Shown: piece after piece, positions 35,793 to 45,930 of the stretch | How the letters are laid out: the number at the start of each line of letters is the position of its first letter | Position numbering within the stretch: position 1 is the first letter of the stretch | DNA from: Leptospira chreensis | Lineage (GTDB): Bacteria > Spirochaetota > Leptospiria > Leptospirales > Leptospiraceae | Direction of reading: 5' to 3' | DNA length: 64,000 bases | Assembly (NCBI RefSeq): GCF_016919165.1 | Contig: NZ_JAFFPS010000039.1 | Coordinates: forward strand, 62,001 to 126,000 | Position numbers and translations under genes: made by a program | The notes under the pieces: model-generated | Database searches by the model: none | The model's input: only the letters and a program-made list of their open reading frames with translations | Told to the model about the DNA's origin: nothing

Positions 35793-37271
35793 TTATTTCT
35801 TAGACAACTCGTTTGCTAAATCCACTAACAGGCGCACTCCGTACCCAGTAGGCCCGCTGAATTGGGTTCCTGATTTTTTCTTTCTCCATGCAGCGCCTGC
35901 GATGTCAATATGAGCCCAATTGATAGATTCATCCACAAACTTGGAGAGAAAAATTCCTGCAGAAATGGTTCCTGCCCCTTTCCCACCACCAGTGATATTT
36001 TTGAGATCGGCAATGTCTGATTTTAAATCTTCACCGTATTCTTCCCAAAGAGGAAGTTCCCAAACCCGGTCGTCCGATGCTTCGGATGCTTTGAAAAGTG
36101 CGTCTCGCAGTGGATCGGAATTGGTAAGGATGGCCGCCGCTTCATGACCAAGGGCAATGATCACAGCCCCTGTGAGTGTTGCTAAATCGACCATATAGTC
36201 TGGTTTGTAGTTTTTGGAAACATAGGAAAGAACATCACCAAGTACAAGCCTTCCTTCGGCATCAGTGTTTTGTACTTCCACAGTGGTTCCATTGTAGGCT
36301 GTATAAACATCACCTGGTTTGATTGCCTTACCATCTGGCATATTTTCCGCCACACCAATGGCTGCCACAATGTGAATGGGAAGTTCGAGTGCTGCGATGG
36401 CACCAATCGCGTGTATGGTGGCTGCGGCCCCACACATATCGTACTTCATTTCATGCATTTCCCCTGGAGGTTTCAAGGAAATCCCACCCGTATCAAAGGT
36501 TAAACCCTTTCCTACAATCGCGAATTTCTTTTTGGCTTTGGCAGGTTTGTATTCCAAAATGACCATCTTTCCTTGGAGCTCTGACCCACGGGCCACAGCA
36601 AGGATTCCACCAAGTCCTTCTTTTTTCAATTGGGGTTCATCCCAAACTTTTACAGATAGTTTGTATTCTTTGGCAATTTCTTTGGAACGAGAAACAAAGT
36701 CATCGGGTGTGAAGTAGTTTGCTGGTAAGTGAGCAATGTGGCGAGCACCATTGACGTGTTTGGCGACAATTTTACTTTTGGAAAGACCAGATTCTGCTAA
36801 ACTGGTAGCTGATTTATCTTCAAATTTTAAGTAAACCGCTCCCACTTTCTTTTTTTCTTTTTTCTTTGTTTGTAAAACAGAAACGGGATAACTTCCGATA
36901 AAAAGTGTATTGGCAATTTGGTAGGCAATTCGATCAGCAGAGAACTTTTTAGAAAGTGATTTGGAGATGATGATCTCAAGACCCATTCCATCATAACTTA
37001 GGATTTTTTCCCCATACTTAAAAAAGTGGGAAATGAATTTTCTAAAGTTTAATTTTTCTTTTTCACCTAATCCGAGATAAATGATTTGTTCGGATTCATC
37101 ACGAAACTCTTTTCCGAGTTCCCCTGCGAATACTTTGGTTTCGATTTGAACGGAAAATTTTTTACCAAGTTCTTCTTTCACATCTTCTTGAAAGATGGGG
37201 ATGAGTTTGTAATAAGACCCGGATTTGGGTGAACCGATATGGATTTGTAGTGGAGAGACTTCTATTTTCAT
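35793..37271 (-). CDS. pepA: Leucyl aminopeptidase (M17)
   Basis: A 492-residue cytosolic aminopeptidase that removes N-terminal residues, using two metal ions. The M17 signature '[12 protein letters not shown]' is present. The metal/active-site Lys lies in '[17 protein letters not shown]' and further ligands in 'MKYDMCGAA'. The N-terminal ~160 residues are the family's hexamer-forming domain. The start overlaps the bcp stop by 4 nt (ATGA), so it is the second gene of a bcp-pepA operon. Length and motifs are ordinary. Confidence 0.95.
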   Translation of the reverse strand: MKIEVSPLQIHIGSPKSGSYYKLIPIFQEDVKEELGKKFSVQIETKVFAGELGKEFRDESEQIIYLGLGEKEKLNFRKFISHFFKYGEKILSYDGMGLEIIISKSLSKKFSADRIAYQIANTLFIGSYPVSVLQTKKKEKKKVGAVYLKFEDKSATSLAESGLSKSKIVAKHVNGARHIAHLPANYFTPDDFVSRSKEIAKEYKLSVKVWDEPQLKKEGLGGILAVARGSELQGKMVILEYKPAKAKKKFAIVGKGLTFDTGGISLKPPGEMHEMKYDMCGAAATIHAIGAIAALELPIHIVAAIGVAENMPDGKAIKPGDVYTAYNGTTVEVQNTDAEGRLVLGDVLSYVSKNYKPDYMVDLATLTGAVIIALGHEAAAILTNSDPLRDALFKASEASDDRVWELPLWEEYGEDLKSDIADLKNITGGGKGAGTISAGIFLSKFVDESINWAHIDIAGAAWRKKKSGTQFSGPTGYGVRLLVDLANELSKK

Positions 37272-37741
37272 TTCCCTTGGATTTCCTGAATGTCTTTGAT
37301 GATTTCTTCAACGTGTCCTTTTACCTTCACACTGTCATAGATTTTTTTGATTTTGAGGGAGTTGTCCAAAAGGAAGGTAGACCTGACTATTCCCATTCCT
37401 CGTCTTCCCATAAATACTTTCTCTCTCCAAACCCCGTAGGCTTCACAAATTTCCCCAGATTCGTCAGAGATTAGATCAAAATTGATTTCTTGTTTTTCAA
37501 TGAATTTGGTGTGAGATTTTGGATTGTCTTTGGAAATTCCAATCACATTGTATCCGAACTTTTTCAAACGTGCAAAATTGTCTCGGAAGTCACAGGCTTC
37601 TGTTGTACATCCTGGTGTCATGTCTCTGGGATAAAAATAGACAACAATTCCATTTTTTCCTGTTAGGTCTGCGAGTTTTACTTTTTCGCCGTTTTGGTTG
37701 ATACTTGTAAAATTGGGGGCTTTTTTGCCTACTTCCAACAT
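37268..37741 (-). CDS. bcp: Thiol peroxidase of the Bcp/PrxQ type
   Basis: A 157-residue peroxiredoxin. Peroxidatic Cys is in '[19 protein letters not shown]', with the resolving Cys five residues later, as in Bcp. Structural motifs 'GVVVYFYP'-like beta strand and '[14 protein letters not shown]' follow. It reduces peroxides with electrons from thioredoxin. I chose ATG 37741, preceded by GGAGAG, over a frame 12 codons longer. It is upstream of pepA and divergent from 37820. Confidence 0.93.
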   Translation of the reverse strand: MLEVGKKAPNFTSINQNGEKVKLADLTGKNGIVVYFYPRDMTPGCTTEACDFRDNFARLKKFGYNVIGISKDNPKSHTKFIEKQEINFDLISDESGEICEAYGVWREKVFMGRRGMGIVRSTFLLDNSLKIKKIYDSVKVKGHVEEIIKDIQEIQGK

Positions 37742-37784
37742 ATATTTCTCTCCTGGTAAATGCATTCTTTTAGACAATTTTCAG

Positions 37785-37813
37785 TTGTCAATTTCGGAAT
37801 TTGGTTCGATACT
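37785..37813 (+). promoter_or_regulatory. Putative sigma70-type promoter, possibly leaderless
   Basis: TTGTCA (37785-37790), a 17-nt spacer and GATACT (37808-37813). The predicted transcription start (~37820) coincides with the ATG of the next gene, which has no ribosome-binding site. A leaderless mRNA is therefore possible. Confidence 0.4.
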
Positions 37814-37819
37814 CTTTGT

Positions 37820-38212
37820 ATGGACTCCAAGGAAAGAGTATTACTGATTCGCGAAGCCAATACCGCCTTCAACGCAGGTGATATTCGGAAAGCACGTGAA
37901 CTCTTCCTTAAAACCGATTACAAAGACGGACTCATCCGTTTGGGTGATCATTTTATGTACGATCGGAAACTTCCCATGTTGGCCTTTGGATACTACAAAA
38001 AAGCAGGTCGTCAAGACAAAGTGGACGAAATTTTCCAACGTATGGTCTATGCACTCTCTGTTTGGCTAGGCCGCGACAAGTGGAAACTCCCCGAATCAGC
38101 AAACCAAATGGACTCCAGTGCGAAGTCATCGACTCCCCTGAACCCCGATGATTTTGTAGTTCATCCCATCCTAAAAGCCAAGGCTTTAGAAATACTTTCT
38201 TCTAAACGATAA
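37820..38212 (+). CDS. Conserved hypothetical cytosolic protein
   Basis: A 130-residue protein I cannot assign. It opens with helical repeats like a degenerate TPR: 'LLIREANTAFNAGDIRKARELF' then 'GLIRLGDHFMYDRKLPMLAFGYYKKAG'. A linker and 'VVHPILKAKALEILSSKR' end it. No export signal. ATG 37820 was preferred to a frame 20 codons longer because that extension overlaps the promoter and the bcp leader. It is followed 27 nt later by the antiporter gene. Confidence 0.65.
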   Translation: MDSKERVLLIREANTAFNAGDIRKARELFLKTDYKDGLIRLGDHFMYDRKLPMLAFGYYKKAGRQDKVDEIFQRMVYALSVWLGRDKWKLPESANQMDSSAKSSTPLNPDDFVVHPILKAKALEILSSKR

Positions 38213-38239
38213 TCCTTTCGGTTCGTCTAAGGAATAAAC

Positions 38240-39712
38240 ATGATAGATAGTTTTACCTTACAAGCCCTTGTTATTTCCACACTCATATTATTTTCTATTC
38301 TATCGAGTAAACTATTCTTCCGTTTTGGATTTCCTATATTACTAATTTTTTTAACCTTTGGTATGTTAGCTGGTGCTGATGGCCCAGGTCAAATTGATTT
38401 TAGTGATTATGGATTGGCCCAGTCCATTGGAATTTTTGCTTTAATTTATATTTTGTTTTTGGGCGGACTTGAAAGTGAGTGGGATAGTTTAAAAAACTTC
38501 CTCGCTGTCGGGATTCGTTTGTCTATCATCGGAACCATCCTTACTGCCCTCATTTTGGGTGTTGTCATTCATTATTTATTTCCTGTACTCGGGTTTATGG
38601 AGTCCTTTTTACTCGGATCCATAGTCAGTGCGACCGATGCGGCTTCTGTTTTTAATATTTTCAAAACAGATTCAACGGATCTTCCTGTCCATTTAAAGAA
38701 AATCATTGAATTTGAATCTGGGTCGAATGATGCGGTGGGGGTTCTTCTCACCACCATCTTTATGAATCTCATCAGTGCGGATGCCAGTTTCAGCGGATTT
38801 CAATTTTTCCGATTCTTTGTGATGCAAGTTCTTGTGGGAATGATGATGGGATATAGTTTGGGTATCCTCATTCTTTATTTGATGAACTCCGTCAAACTCG
38901 GGTATGACGGTCTTTATTTAGTTTTTATTACGGCCTCGGTTCCATTCATTTATGCAGTGACCACTGTCTTTCAAGGGAATGGATTTTTAGCAGTATACAT
39001 CGCTGGTATTATTGTTGGTCGAAACAAATTCATTCATAAAAAATCTATCTTTCGATTCTTGAATGGATATGTTTGGATTTTGCAAATTGGTATGTTCCTT
39101 TGTTTTGGCCTTTTGGTATATCCCACTCGTATGGCCAATATTTGGGTACCGGGACTTCTCATTGGGGTATTACTCATTCTTTTTGCAAGACCACTGGCGG
39201 TGTTTATTTCTCTCTTCAAAGTGAAGTTACCTGTCAGAGAAAAACTATTTATATCTTGGGTCGGCCTTCGTGGCGCTTCGCCCATTATCCTTGCTACCTT
39301 TCCCATAGCCCAAGGTCTTGTTTGGGGAGATTTACTCTTTCATATTGTTTTCTTTGTGGTTCTTGTTTCTCTTCTGGTCCAAGGTTCTCTGATCCCTCGA
39401 GTGGCCCAGTGGTTAGGAATTTTGAAAAAGGATCCAGATCGTAAAATTTACCACCCTACCGACTTTGATAACATCGAGTTTCCAGGGATGACCTTACAAG
39501 AGTTAATTGTTCCTTATAACTCCAGTGTGGTGGACAAAGCCCTATTTGAAATCAAACTTCCAGAACAGTCTCATATCCTACTCATTGCCCGGGGGGAACA
39601 GTTTTTAATTCCTTCTGGGAACACGCAAGTGAAAGGTGGGGATGTGATTTGGGTGCTAGCAAAAGACGAGGTGATGCCAATCATCGGTCGAACCTTTATG
39701 GCAATTTCATAA
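38240..39712 (+). CDS. Potassium/cation:proton antiporter (CPA1, NhaP2/CvrA-like)
   Basis: A 490-residue antiporter with 12-13 membrane helices (residues 1-395). Transport-core motifs: 'GSIVSATDAASVFNIF' (acidic residue in the unwound helix), 'EFESGSNDAVGVLL' (the ND pair) and 'SWVGLRGASPIILATFP'. After ~410 comes a cytosolic RCK_C/TrkA_C-like domain ('MTLQELIVPYNSSVVDKALF') ending in 'GGDVIWVLAKDEVM'. Such proteins expel K+ or Na+ for protons during osmotic or pH stress. The end overlaps the convergent APC gene by 6 nt. Confidence 0.9.
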   Translation: MIDSFTLQALVISTLILFSILSSKLFFRFGFPILLIFLTFGMLAGADGPGQIDFSDYGLAQSIGIFALIYILFLGGLESEWDSLKNFLAVGIRLSIIGTILTALILGVVIHYLFPVLGFMESFLLGSIVSATDAASVFNIFKTDSTDLPVHLKKIIEFESGSNDAVGVLLTTIFMNLISADASFSGFQFFRFFVMQVLVGMMMGYSLGILILYLMNSVKLGYDGLYLVFITASVPFIYAVTTVFQGNGFLAVYIAGIIVGRNKFIHKKSIFRFLNGYVWILQIGMFLCFGLLVYPTRMANIWVPGLLIGVLLILFARPLAVFISLFKVKLPVREKLFISWVGLRGASPIILATFPIAQGLVWGDLLFHIVFFVVLVSLLVQGSLIPRVAQWLGILKKDPDRKIYHPTDFDNIEFPGMTLQELIVPYNSSVVDKALFEIKLPEQSHILLIARGEQFLIPSGNTQVKGGDVIWVLAKDEVMPIIGRTFMAIS

Positions 39713-41086
39713 AGGTTGATTTTTAACTTTTGCCATTTTTTTATCTAACCGAAATCCGTAATAAACAGGAAGGGCAATGAGGGTGATCATTAGTCCCCAT
39801 CCTGCGGTTACCGGCTTTTCGATAAAGAGAATGACCATCACAGCCACATTGGCTAAAATATAAAGTATGATAGGCAAAGGATAAAAAGGAATTTTATAAT
39901 CGGATTTCATTCCCATCTTTTCAAACCGAAAAGGTGTAGCGGCCGTTAGGCAAGAAAGAATGAGAATGGAACAAGTGATCATATACAGTAGGGCTTCGAT
40001 TTCTTTTACAAATAAAAAGAGAATGGCAACAAAAGCCTGAAAGAAAATAGAAACATAGGGGCTATGCCATTTGGGATGGATTTTGGAAAAGGATGGCAAA
40101 AACACTCCGTCTCTTGCCATAGCAAAATACACCCGACTTCCTCCTATTAGGATGGCCGACATCGATCCTAAAATCACCCAAGCAATGAAACTTGTTGTGA
40201 GTATGGAATAATTAGCACCAAATAACTTTTGAAAGGCGATGGCACCAATTCCATCTTGGCCTGCCAACTCTTCAATCGGAGCCGAAATCACAAAAAGCAA
40301 ATTGATGGCAAAATACAAACCGGCCACAAGAAAACAAGCAGAGATAGCGGAACGAACTATGGTTTTCTCAGGGTTCTTTACTTCTTCTGCGATATAAGTA
40401 ATCATATTCCAGCCCAAGTAAGAAAAAGAAACCGGAACAATTCCAATCAAAATCTTAGAATAAAAAGAAAGTTTGGTAATGTTGGGAAAAGGAGAGTTCC
40501 ATAAATAAGACCAGTTGGTATTTCCAATGGAAAACCCAAGGGCCAAAAAAAGAAGGAGTCCTGTAATTTTTAAAACCGCAAATACATTTTGTACGCGAAC
40601 CGCAGACTTAATCCCAAAAAAGTTCAGACCACTAAAAAATACAATTGGTACAACTCCAATAAAGGTAATAGAACTAATTTGTAAATCCAAACCTAACAAA
40701 GTGTATGTGGGGGATTCCCAAACGGGAAGTCCTGGAAATAAAATTTGAATGTATTTGCCGAAAGCAAGTGCGAGTACAGAAACGCAGGCGGAGAAATTTG
40801 TGAGTAGAGAAGACCAACCACTCATAAAAGCAATAGCAGGTGAGTAAGCTACTTTTAGATAAACATAATCTCCCCCAGCAAAGGGAAGAAGCCGTGCAGC
40901 ATAAGCATAGGTAATGGAACCGGAGAGAGCGAGGAGTCCGCCGACAAGCCAACAGAGTAGGACAATCCAAAGATTTCCTGTTTCTTTGATCAAATAACCA
41001 GAAGTGAAAAAAATTCCCGAACCCACCATGGAGGAGAATAGGACGGAAATGGAATCAAAAGTATTGAGGGAACGTTTTAATTCCAA
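39707..41086 (-). CDS. APC-family amino acid permease
   Basis: A 459-residue permease with 12 helices. Opening substrate-site motif is 'SSMVGSGIFFTSGYLI' (the G-S/A-G-I-F turn of helix 1). Helix 3 holds 'LLPFAGGDYVYLKVAY', and helix 6 'PVSFSYLGWNMITYIAEEVKNPEK'-like sequence is typical of LAT/YkbA-type transporters. Amino acid identity is unknown. It begins one base after the stop of the upstream 172-codon gene, so both are one transcript. Confidence 0.9.
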   Translation of the reverse strand: MELKRSLNTFDSISVLFSSMVGSGIFFTSGYLIKETGNLWIVLLCWLVGGLLALSGSITYAYAARLLPFAGGDYVYLKVAYSPAIAFMSGWSSLLTNFSACVSVLALAFGKYIQILFPGLPVWESPTYTLLGLDLQISSITFIGVVPIVFFSGLNFFGIKSAVRVQNVFAVLKITGLLLFLALGFSIGNTNWSYLWNSPFPNITKLSFYSKILIGIVPVSFSYLGWNMITYIAEEVKNPEKTIVRSAISACFLVAGLYFAINLLFVISAPIEELAGQDGIGAIAFQKLFGANYSILTTSFIAWVILGSMSAILIGGSRVYFAMARDGVFLPSFSKIHPKWHSPYVSIFFQAFVAILFLFVKEIEALLYMITCSILILSCLTAATPFRFEKMGMKSDYKIPFYPLPIILYILANVAVMVILFIEKPVTAGWGLMITLIALPVYYGFRLDKKMAKVKNQPL

Positions 41087-41605
41087 TTAACCGCCGAGGA
41101 GTCTTTTTACCATGGTTTCAGAAATTGGTTTCATCGAAGCCGTGGATACAGTTCCAATTTTACCTTTGAACTCTTCCGGACTTAACATCATTCCAAGAGA
41201 AAAGATATTTTCACCTTCTACTTCTTTTTTCTTAAGTTCCGCAAGTAGGCTTGAGATATTGCCTTTGCTATTTTCTAAAATTTCTGGTTTGGTTGCTTTG
41301 TTATCACCTAACTCTGGAAACAGTGGTTCCCCTTCAAAAAGAAGTTCTTTGAGTTTGTTTTCTTCTTGAGTGGCATCTTCCAAAAGACCAATCCGAGATT
41401 GTTCCTTGGAAAGTTGTTTTTGCAGTTCCGTAAGTCGTGATTGGATATTGTGGTATTGAACAGGAAGGCTGACAACGAAGTCTGATTTTTCATCTGACTT
41501 TTGTACGGTGGTTCCTGTTTTTCCAGAACCGACATCTTTAGTGTCTTTTTTGTCCTGGACTAATTTTTCTGCTGAGTTGAGGAGACGATTGAGACGAACA
41601 TCCAT
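41087..41605 (-). CDS. Conserved hypothetical coiled-coil protein
   Basis: A 172-residue soluble protein of unknown family. It has a polar N-terminal part with Gly/Thr/Lys, a coiled coil around 'QSRLTELQKQLSKEQSRIGL', and a C-terminal part with 'LGMMLSPEEFKGKIGTVS' and 'SETMVKRLLGG'. No signal or membrane segment. Its stop directly abuts the ATG of the APC permease. The upstream 170 nt hold divergent promoters shared with sppA. Confidence 0.65.
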   Translation of the reverse strand: MDVRLNRLLNSAEKLVQDKKDTKDVGSGKTGTTVQKSDEKSDFVVSLPVQYHNIQSRLTELQKQLSKEQSRIGLLEDATQEENKLKELLFEGEPLFPELGDNKATKPEILENSKGNISSLLAELKKKEVEGENIFSLGMMLSPEEFKGKIGTVSTASMKPISETMVKRLLGG

Positions 41606-41778
41606 GTCCTACCTTCCTTGGTAAAGGCCTTATGTCTCGGCGGTGCCTGGACACAAATCCTGTGACTACCTGTCTAATTTTCGGTTAGCCTGTACAAGGA
41701 AAATAAACTTTTTCTAAAAAAAGTAAAGAATTATTAAAGTTGACTGGGGTTTTTGCAAGGTTTTGCTTGTGGGAGTTT

Positions 41779-42744
41779 ATGGAAAGAAACCAATTTCTTC
41801 TCTTTCTCTCCTTTTTGTTCTCCACAATTGCCACAATTCTCGGAATTGCCATCTTGGTATCTGGATCGAGCCTCGCCCGTTTCTCTAGTGGTACCGGCGG
41901 AAGTCTTTTCCAAGCCAGTGAAATTGGAGCTGTCGTCATACCCATCGTAGGTGAAATCCACTCCGGTGAGTCTACTTTTGATTCGACTGGCGCGGATACC
42001 GTTTTACGCCAATTACGCGAGCTGGAAGAGGATGGAAATGTCAAAGGGATCCTTCTCGAGATCAACTCTCCCGGTGGAACGGTCGCTGCCTCCCAAGAGA
42101 TTTTTAATGAACTCCTTCATTTACGAAAAACCAAAAAGATTGTCGTGAGTATGAAAGACGTGGCTGCCTCCGGTGGTTACTACATCGCTGCTGCTTCTGA
42201 TTATATCTTTGCTCAAAATGGAACGATTACAGGCTCCATTGGGGTCATCTCTTTTGCACCTAACGTCAAGGGACTTCTTGACCGGTATGGGGTAGGGGTT
42301 CGCACTTATAAAGCAGGAAAGTACAAAGATATGTATTCTCCGTTTCGCGACTCCACGAACGAAGAAGATGATATGATCGCCAAACAGTTGCAAGACACCT
42401 ATCGCAAGTTTGTGGAAGATGTTGCCAAAGGACGAAACAAAACCGTTAAGTCCATTGAAGAGTTGGCTGAGGGTAAAATTTATTCTGGTGAAGATGCTTT
42501 TCGCAACAAACTTGTAGATGATATTGGAGGAAGAAGGGAAGCTCATAAAAAACTTTCTGAACTTTGCCAATACGATGGACTCATTCCTCTTTTTGAACAA
42601 GAGATTTCTCCCTTCGATCGATTTTTACAAACCTTGGGTGTAAAGTTTTTTGGAGACAATTCTCATGTATCCAAAATTCGTTCTCTTATCCAATCGCAAG
42701 TTTTAGTCATTTTGCCTACGGCTCTTGGAAAATTGATGTTATGA
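41779..42744 (+). CDS. sppA: Signal peptide peptidase SppA (36K type)
   Basis: A 321-residue membrane-anchored S49 protease that clears cleaved signal peptides. One N-terminal helix anchors it (residues ~5-27). '[14 protein letters not shown]' is the oxyanion region, the nucleophile Ser lies in '[16 protein letters not shown]' and the general-base Lys in '[12 protein letters not shown]'. I chose ATG 41779, with GGGAG four bases upstream, over the earlier TTG 41740. The stop overlaps the next gene by 4 nt, starting a four-gene chain. Confidence 0.92.
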   Translation: MERNQFLLFLSFLFSTIATILGIAILVSGSSLARFSSGTGGSLFQASEIGAVVIPIVGEIHSGESTFDSTGADTVLRQLRELEEDGNVKGILLEINSPGGTVAASQEIFNELLHLRKTKKIVVSMKDVAASGGYYIAAASDYIFAQNGTITGSIGVISFAPNVKGLLDRYGVGVRTYKAGKYKDMYSPFRDSTNEEDDMIAKQLQDTYRKFVEDVAKGRNKTVKSIEELAEGKIYSGEDAFRNKLVDDIGGRREAHKKLSELCQYDGLIPLFEQEISPFDRFLQTLGVKFFGDNSHVSKIRSLIQSQVLVILPTALGKLML

Positions 42745-43349
42745 GAGATTTTTTCTTTGATTTAGTTGATGTATTGGAATTGGTATTTTTGGATCCGCTT
42801 CGTTATTCGGAGGAGATCCAAGAGATCCCGTTTGCCGCAAGTCCCGTATCCAGCTGGTTGTTTTCGGTTCTTGCCGCCTTATCTCTGTCAGTGGGGATGA
42901 GTATCCTTTCTGCTCCCTATACCATTTCCACCATATCCTTTTTGTTTTTTGGTTTTATTGCCAATTTGTTTATGTTTCGTTTTTTCCCTTTCTTTTATTC
43001 TTTAGTGGCTGACTACTACGTACAAAAAAAAGGAAGATCTCAAAAACTTCTGTTTTTGTTGCTGTTTGCAAGACATTCAGTCGTATTGTTTTTGTTATTT
43101 GCTCCCGTGAGTATTGTCTTTCATGCCGTTGGGCTTTCTGGACTTGGATCGGGTTTCTTTTTGTTATTAACTTTTGTATTGTTATATTGTTTGGCCCTCT
43201 CTCGTGGACTGAAATCTATTTATGAATTAAGAAATCGTGACTCGCTAAAGTTTTCATTTTATGCTCTTGGCCTTACGATCTTATTTCCTTTCCTTATGAA
43301 TTTATATACTGCCACTAGTATATTCCAATCGATTTCAGGTGGTTTATAG
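42741..43349 (+). CDS. Hypothetical multi-pass membrane protein (Yip1-like topology)
   Basis: A 202-residue protein with about five membrane helices after an amphipathic start ('[20 protein letters not shown]'). The pattern and '[18 protein letters not shown]' loop are reminiscent of Yip1/YIP-like proteins, but the resemblance is weak. It overlaps sppA by 4 nt (ATGA) and is followed without a gap by surE. Conservation of this order would imply a role near membrane protein quality control; that is inference. Confidence 0.7.
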   Translation: MRDFFFDLVDVLELVFLDPLRYSEEIQEIPFAASPVSSWLFSVLAALSLSVGMSILSAPYTISTISFLFFGFIANLFMFRFFPFFYSLVADYYVQKKGRSQKLLFLLLFARHSVVLFLLFAPVSIVFHAVGLSGLGSGFFLLLTFVLLYCLALSRGLKSIYELRNRDSLKFSFYALGLTILFPFLMNLYTATSIFQSISGGL

Positions 43350-44090
43350 TTGAATTTACTCATCACGAATGACGACGGAATTTCTTCCGCCGGAATTAAA
43401 GCATTGGAGCGTGTTCTTGGAAAATCCTATAACACATATCTCATTGCGCCTTTAAAAGAACGTTCTGTTACTTCTATGGCACTCACTGTATTCCAAGGAA
43501 TGCGAGTGGAACGAATCAATGACAATCATTACATTGCTGACGGATTTCCCGCCGACTGTGTGAACATTGGTTTGTATGCAGAGATCTTTCCTAAAATTGA
43601 TTTTGTAATCTCTGGAATCAACCGCGGTGTGAATATGGGATACGATGTCCATTATTCAGGAACTGTGGGTGCGGCCAAACATGGAGCCCTTCATGGAATT
43701 CCAGCCCTTGCCGTGAGTTCCGGTCGTATTGATCCAGATGATGGTTATGAGAGAGAAGCCGAACTTGTTTTATCTTTTCTCGCAAAATACAAATCACAAA
43801 TCCAATCGGGTGAAGTTTGGAATCTAAACTTTCCCCCAGAAATTGCTGGATCGGGGACCATTGACGAACTTGTATTCACAAGGCTTGGTCGCAGGCGTTA
43901 TACAGAGAAGTATGAAAAAAAACAAATCATCGAAGGTGTCAGCGAATTTCAGTTAAACGGAAGTTTACTCGGACACGATCAAGAAACAGGAACCGACTTT
44001 GAAGCCTACAATCTTGGAAAACTTCCTGTCACTCCCATCCAATTGGACTTAACAGAAAAGAAACGACTTACGGAATTACAATCCAAATAA
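43350..44090 (+). CDS. surE: 5'/3'-nucleotidase SurE
   Basis: A 246-residue metal-dependent phosphatase that dephosphorylates nucleoside monophosphates and possibly polyphosphate. N-terminal '[18 protein letters not shown]' contains the metal-binding DD pair and Asn. '[20 protein letters not shown]' is the second metal-site motif, and '[20 protein letters not shown]' completes the active site. The start is TTG 43350, adjoining the preceding stop. Length is normal. Confidence 0.95.
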   Translation: MNLLITNDDGISSAGIKALERVLGKSYNTYLIAPLKERSVTSMALTVFQGMRVERINDNHYIADGFPADCVNIGLYAEIFPKIDFVISGINRGVNMGYDVHYSGTVGAAKHGALHGIPALAVSSGRIDPDDGYEREAELVLSFLAKYKSQIQSGEVWNLNFPPEIAGSGTIDELVFTRLGRRRYTEKYEKKQIIEGVSEFQLNGSLLGHDQETGTDFEAYNLGKLPVTPIQLDLTEKKRLTELQSK

Positions 44091-44094
44091 CACA

Positions 44095-44766
44095 ATGGCA
44101 GAAGAAACAGACTACCTCGGTTACATGAATAAAGGCAATTATGCCATGGCGCTGAATCTTTTGGATCAGGCCTTACTCCAAAATCCTGAAGATCCCATTC
44201 TTTTGTATAATTTTGCCCTCTGTTGTTTCCAGACAAAAAACTTCAAAAAATCAATCCAAGTCCTGGATCGAATTCTCGGTGAATACCCAGGCTTCATTGA
44301 ACTGGATAATGTTTACCGGCTGAAAGTATTTGCTCTTGTAGAACTAAAAGATTGGGAAACTGCCGAGTCCATTATCAAAGAACGATTGCAAGTGGCAGTG
44401 GATGATCCCAAACTCCTTTCTTTTTTGGCCCATGTGTATGAATATACTCATCGGTTGGAAGAAGCCATTGAAATCCACCGCCGTATCTTAAGGCATACTC
44501 CCGATTACAAAAACAGCCTAAATTCATTGGGTTATTTACTCGCATTAAAGAAAAAAATCAGCACAGAAGAACGATCGGAAGCCATTCGTTCCTTAAAAAA
44601 AGCATTGGAACTGGATCCAAACAACCCGGCTTACCTGGATTCCTTTGGTTATTTTCTCCAAACCATAGGAAAACCTGAGGAGGCTTGGAAGGCCTACCGC
44701 AAAGCCCTGCAAAAGAACCCAAATCATCCCGTTCTTCTAGAAAGATTGAAGAACCTGAAGAAATAA
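44095..44766 (+). CDS. TPR-repeat protein
   Basis: A 223-residue soluble protein of five to six tetratricopeptide repeats, for example 'ALNLLDQALLQNPEDPILLY', 'SFLAHVYEYTHRLEEAIEIH' and 'GYFLQTIGKPEEAWKAYRKA'. It is a protein-protein scaffold; the partner is unknown. It begins 4 nt after surE and ends the sppA-surE chain just before three tRNA genes. Confidence 0.85.
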   Translation: MAEETDYLGYMNKGNYAMALNLLDQALLQNPEDPILLYNFALCCFQTKNFKKSIQVLDRILGEYPGFIELDNVYRLKVFALVELKDWETAESIIKERLQVAVDDPKLLSFLAHVYEYTHRLEEAIEIHRRILRHTPDYKNSLNSLGYLLALKKKISTEERSEAIRSLKKALELDPNNPAYLDSFGYFLQTIGKPEEAWKAYRKALQKNPNHPVLLERLKNLKK

Positions 44767-44825
44767 ATCTCCCTTTTGTTGACACAGTCCTTCTGCCAAA
44801 AACACTGGTGATTCAAGGACTTTCT

Positions 44826-44897
44826 CGGGATGTAGCGCAGTGGTAGCGCATCTGTTTTGGGTACAGAGGGTCGCAGGTTCAAATCCTGTCATCCCGA
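44826..44897 (+). tRNA. tRNA-Pro (anticodon TGG)
   Basis: Acceptor arms CGGGATG/CATCCCG pair perfectly with discriminator A. The anticodon loop TTTGGGT between TCTGT and ACAGA gives TGG. T arm GCAGGTTCAAATCCTGT is normal. C1 at the 5' end is usual for tRNA-Pro. The CCA end is not encoded. Confidence 0.95.
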
Positions 44898-44914
44898 ATC
44901 AGTTGGTTCTATCC

Positions 44915-44988
44915 GACCCGGTAGCTCAGCTGGATAGAGCAACTGCCTTCTAAGCAGTTGGTCGGGGGTTCGAATCCCTCCCGGGTCA
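44915..44988 (+). tRNA. tRNA-Arg (anticodon TCT)
   Basis: Acceptor GACCCGG/CCGGGTC, D arm GCTCAGCTGGATAGAGC, anticodon stem CTGCC/GGCAG-like (CTGCCTTCTAAGCAG) with TCT, T arm GGGGGTTCGAATCCCTC. 17 nt after tRNA-Pro; probably one transcript. Confidence 0.95.
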
Positions 44989-45003
44989 AGATGTTTTAGA
45001 AAT

Positions 45004-45076
45004 GGTGGATGTAGTTCAGCGGTAGAGCCCTGGTTTGTGGTACCAGTCGTCGCGGGTTCGAATCCCGTCATCCACC
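45004..45076 (+). tRNA. tRNA-His (anticodon GTG)
   Basis: Acceptor GTGGATG/CATCCAC with an encoded extra G at position -1 (45004) facing C73, the identity mark of tRNA-His. Anticodon arm CTGGTTTGTGGTACCAG reads GTG. T arm GCGGGTTCGAATCCCGT. Confidence 0.95.
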
Positions 45077-45141
45077 CATTCGTTAATTTCCCCTTCAATG
45101 TTTAAATCCCCATAAAAATGCCTCGCGCGCCTCGCGTTCGC

Positions 45142-45159
45142 CTGGCCTTCCGTGGCCAG
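45142..45159. repeat. GC-rich hairpin downstream of the tRNA cluster
   Basis: CTGGCC (45142-45147) and GGCCAG (45154-45159) around TTCCGT, inside a CG-rich stretch 45117-45180. No T-run follows, so it is not a clear terminator. It could be a degraded copy of the structured element family, but the core motif is missing. Confidence 0.35.
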
Positions 45160-45260
45160 AACTCCCGCCCGCATCCATTCATGGCTGCTTTTCGTCACCC
45201 ATTGTCCTTTGAGGAAAAAGATTCGAATTTGTTGGGAAGCTTGGTTCGAATGATAAGTTA

Positions 45261-45728
45261 TTAAGATACCAGTTTTGACTTTGTGAATATCTTCAGATGG
45301 AAATAGCGAACTAAAGGACCAACGACAACAAGTTGGGCTACGAGTGCCATTGGATAGTTTTTGATCACAGAACTTATATAATGTTCCAGAAAATGATTTT
45401 CTGTTCCAACGTTGATTAGTGTAGTGATGAGTGTCATCAGCAGACACATCCCAGTTACCATAAGGAATACCATAACAAGAATGTGTTTAAACTTTGGATC
45501 TGTAGGTGATACTAGAATTTTATGCAATTTATGTACATTATGACTCACTATTAATTGTTCAACAGCAAATGCGATTAGGAATATGGGAACAAATTGTTTT
45601 ATGATCAATATTATTGTCTCTGTATGAAAACCAAATATCAAAACCATGTTATACGATAACATTATCGTTGCCATACCAATAGTCATCATAGTAGAAAAAG
45701 CTAATTCTTCTTTTAGTGTTCGATTCAA
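45261..45728 (-). CDS. DUF2798 family membrane protein
   Basis: A 155-residue protein with four helices in two similar halves, as in DUF2798. Each half ends in a family-like turn; the second is 'IKNYPMALVAQLVVVGPLVRYF'. The first half has 'KQFVPIFLIAFAVEQLIVSH'. Role unknown. It is monocistronic, between the tRNA cluster and the PfpI-like gene. The spacer 45729-45930 upstream shows no other feature. Confidence 0.75.
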   Translation of the reverse strand: MNRTLKEELAFSTMMTIGMATIMLSYNMVLIFGFHTETIILIIKQFVPIFLIAFAVEQLIVSHNVHKLHKILVSPTDPKFKHILVMVFLMVTGMCLLMTLITTLINVGTENHFLEHYISSVIKNYPMALVAQLVVVGPLVRYFHLKIFTKSKLVS

Positions 45729-45930
45729 AATTTCTCCTCTTCATTTTACTAAAAATGAAATCAGGAGCATCATTATTTTTTTGGTTCATTTTGGCAATAG
45801 CATTCATAGGACAAGATCGTTAGTTGCGTGTTTCATTAGTTTGACACCAAAGAAACATAAATGAATTTGATTTAAATTTTAGGTTGTAGTTTTATTCGGG
45901 GTTAAATCGTAACTCGTCGAATGAATATCC

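Noticed and set aside
45117..45180. GC-rich stretch after tRNA-His as a further copy of the structured element
   Set aside because: Only a GCGCGCCTCG start and a short hairpin are seen; the core motif and closing arm are missing.
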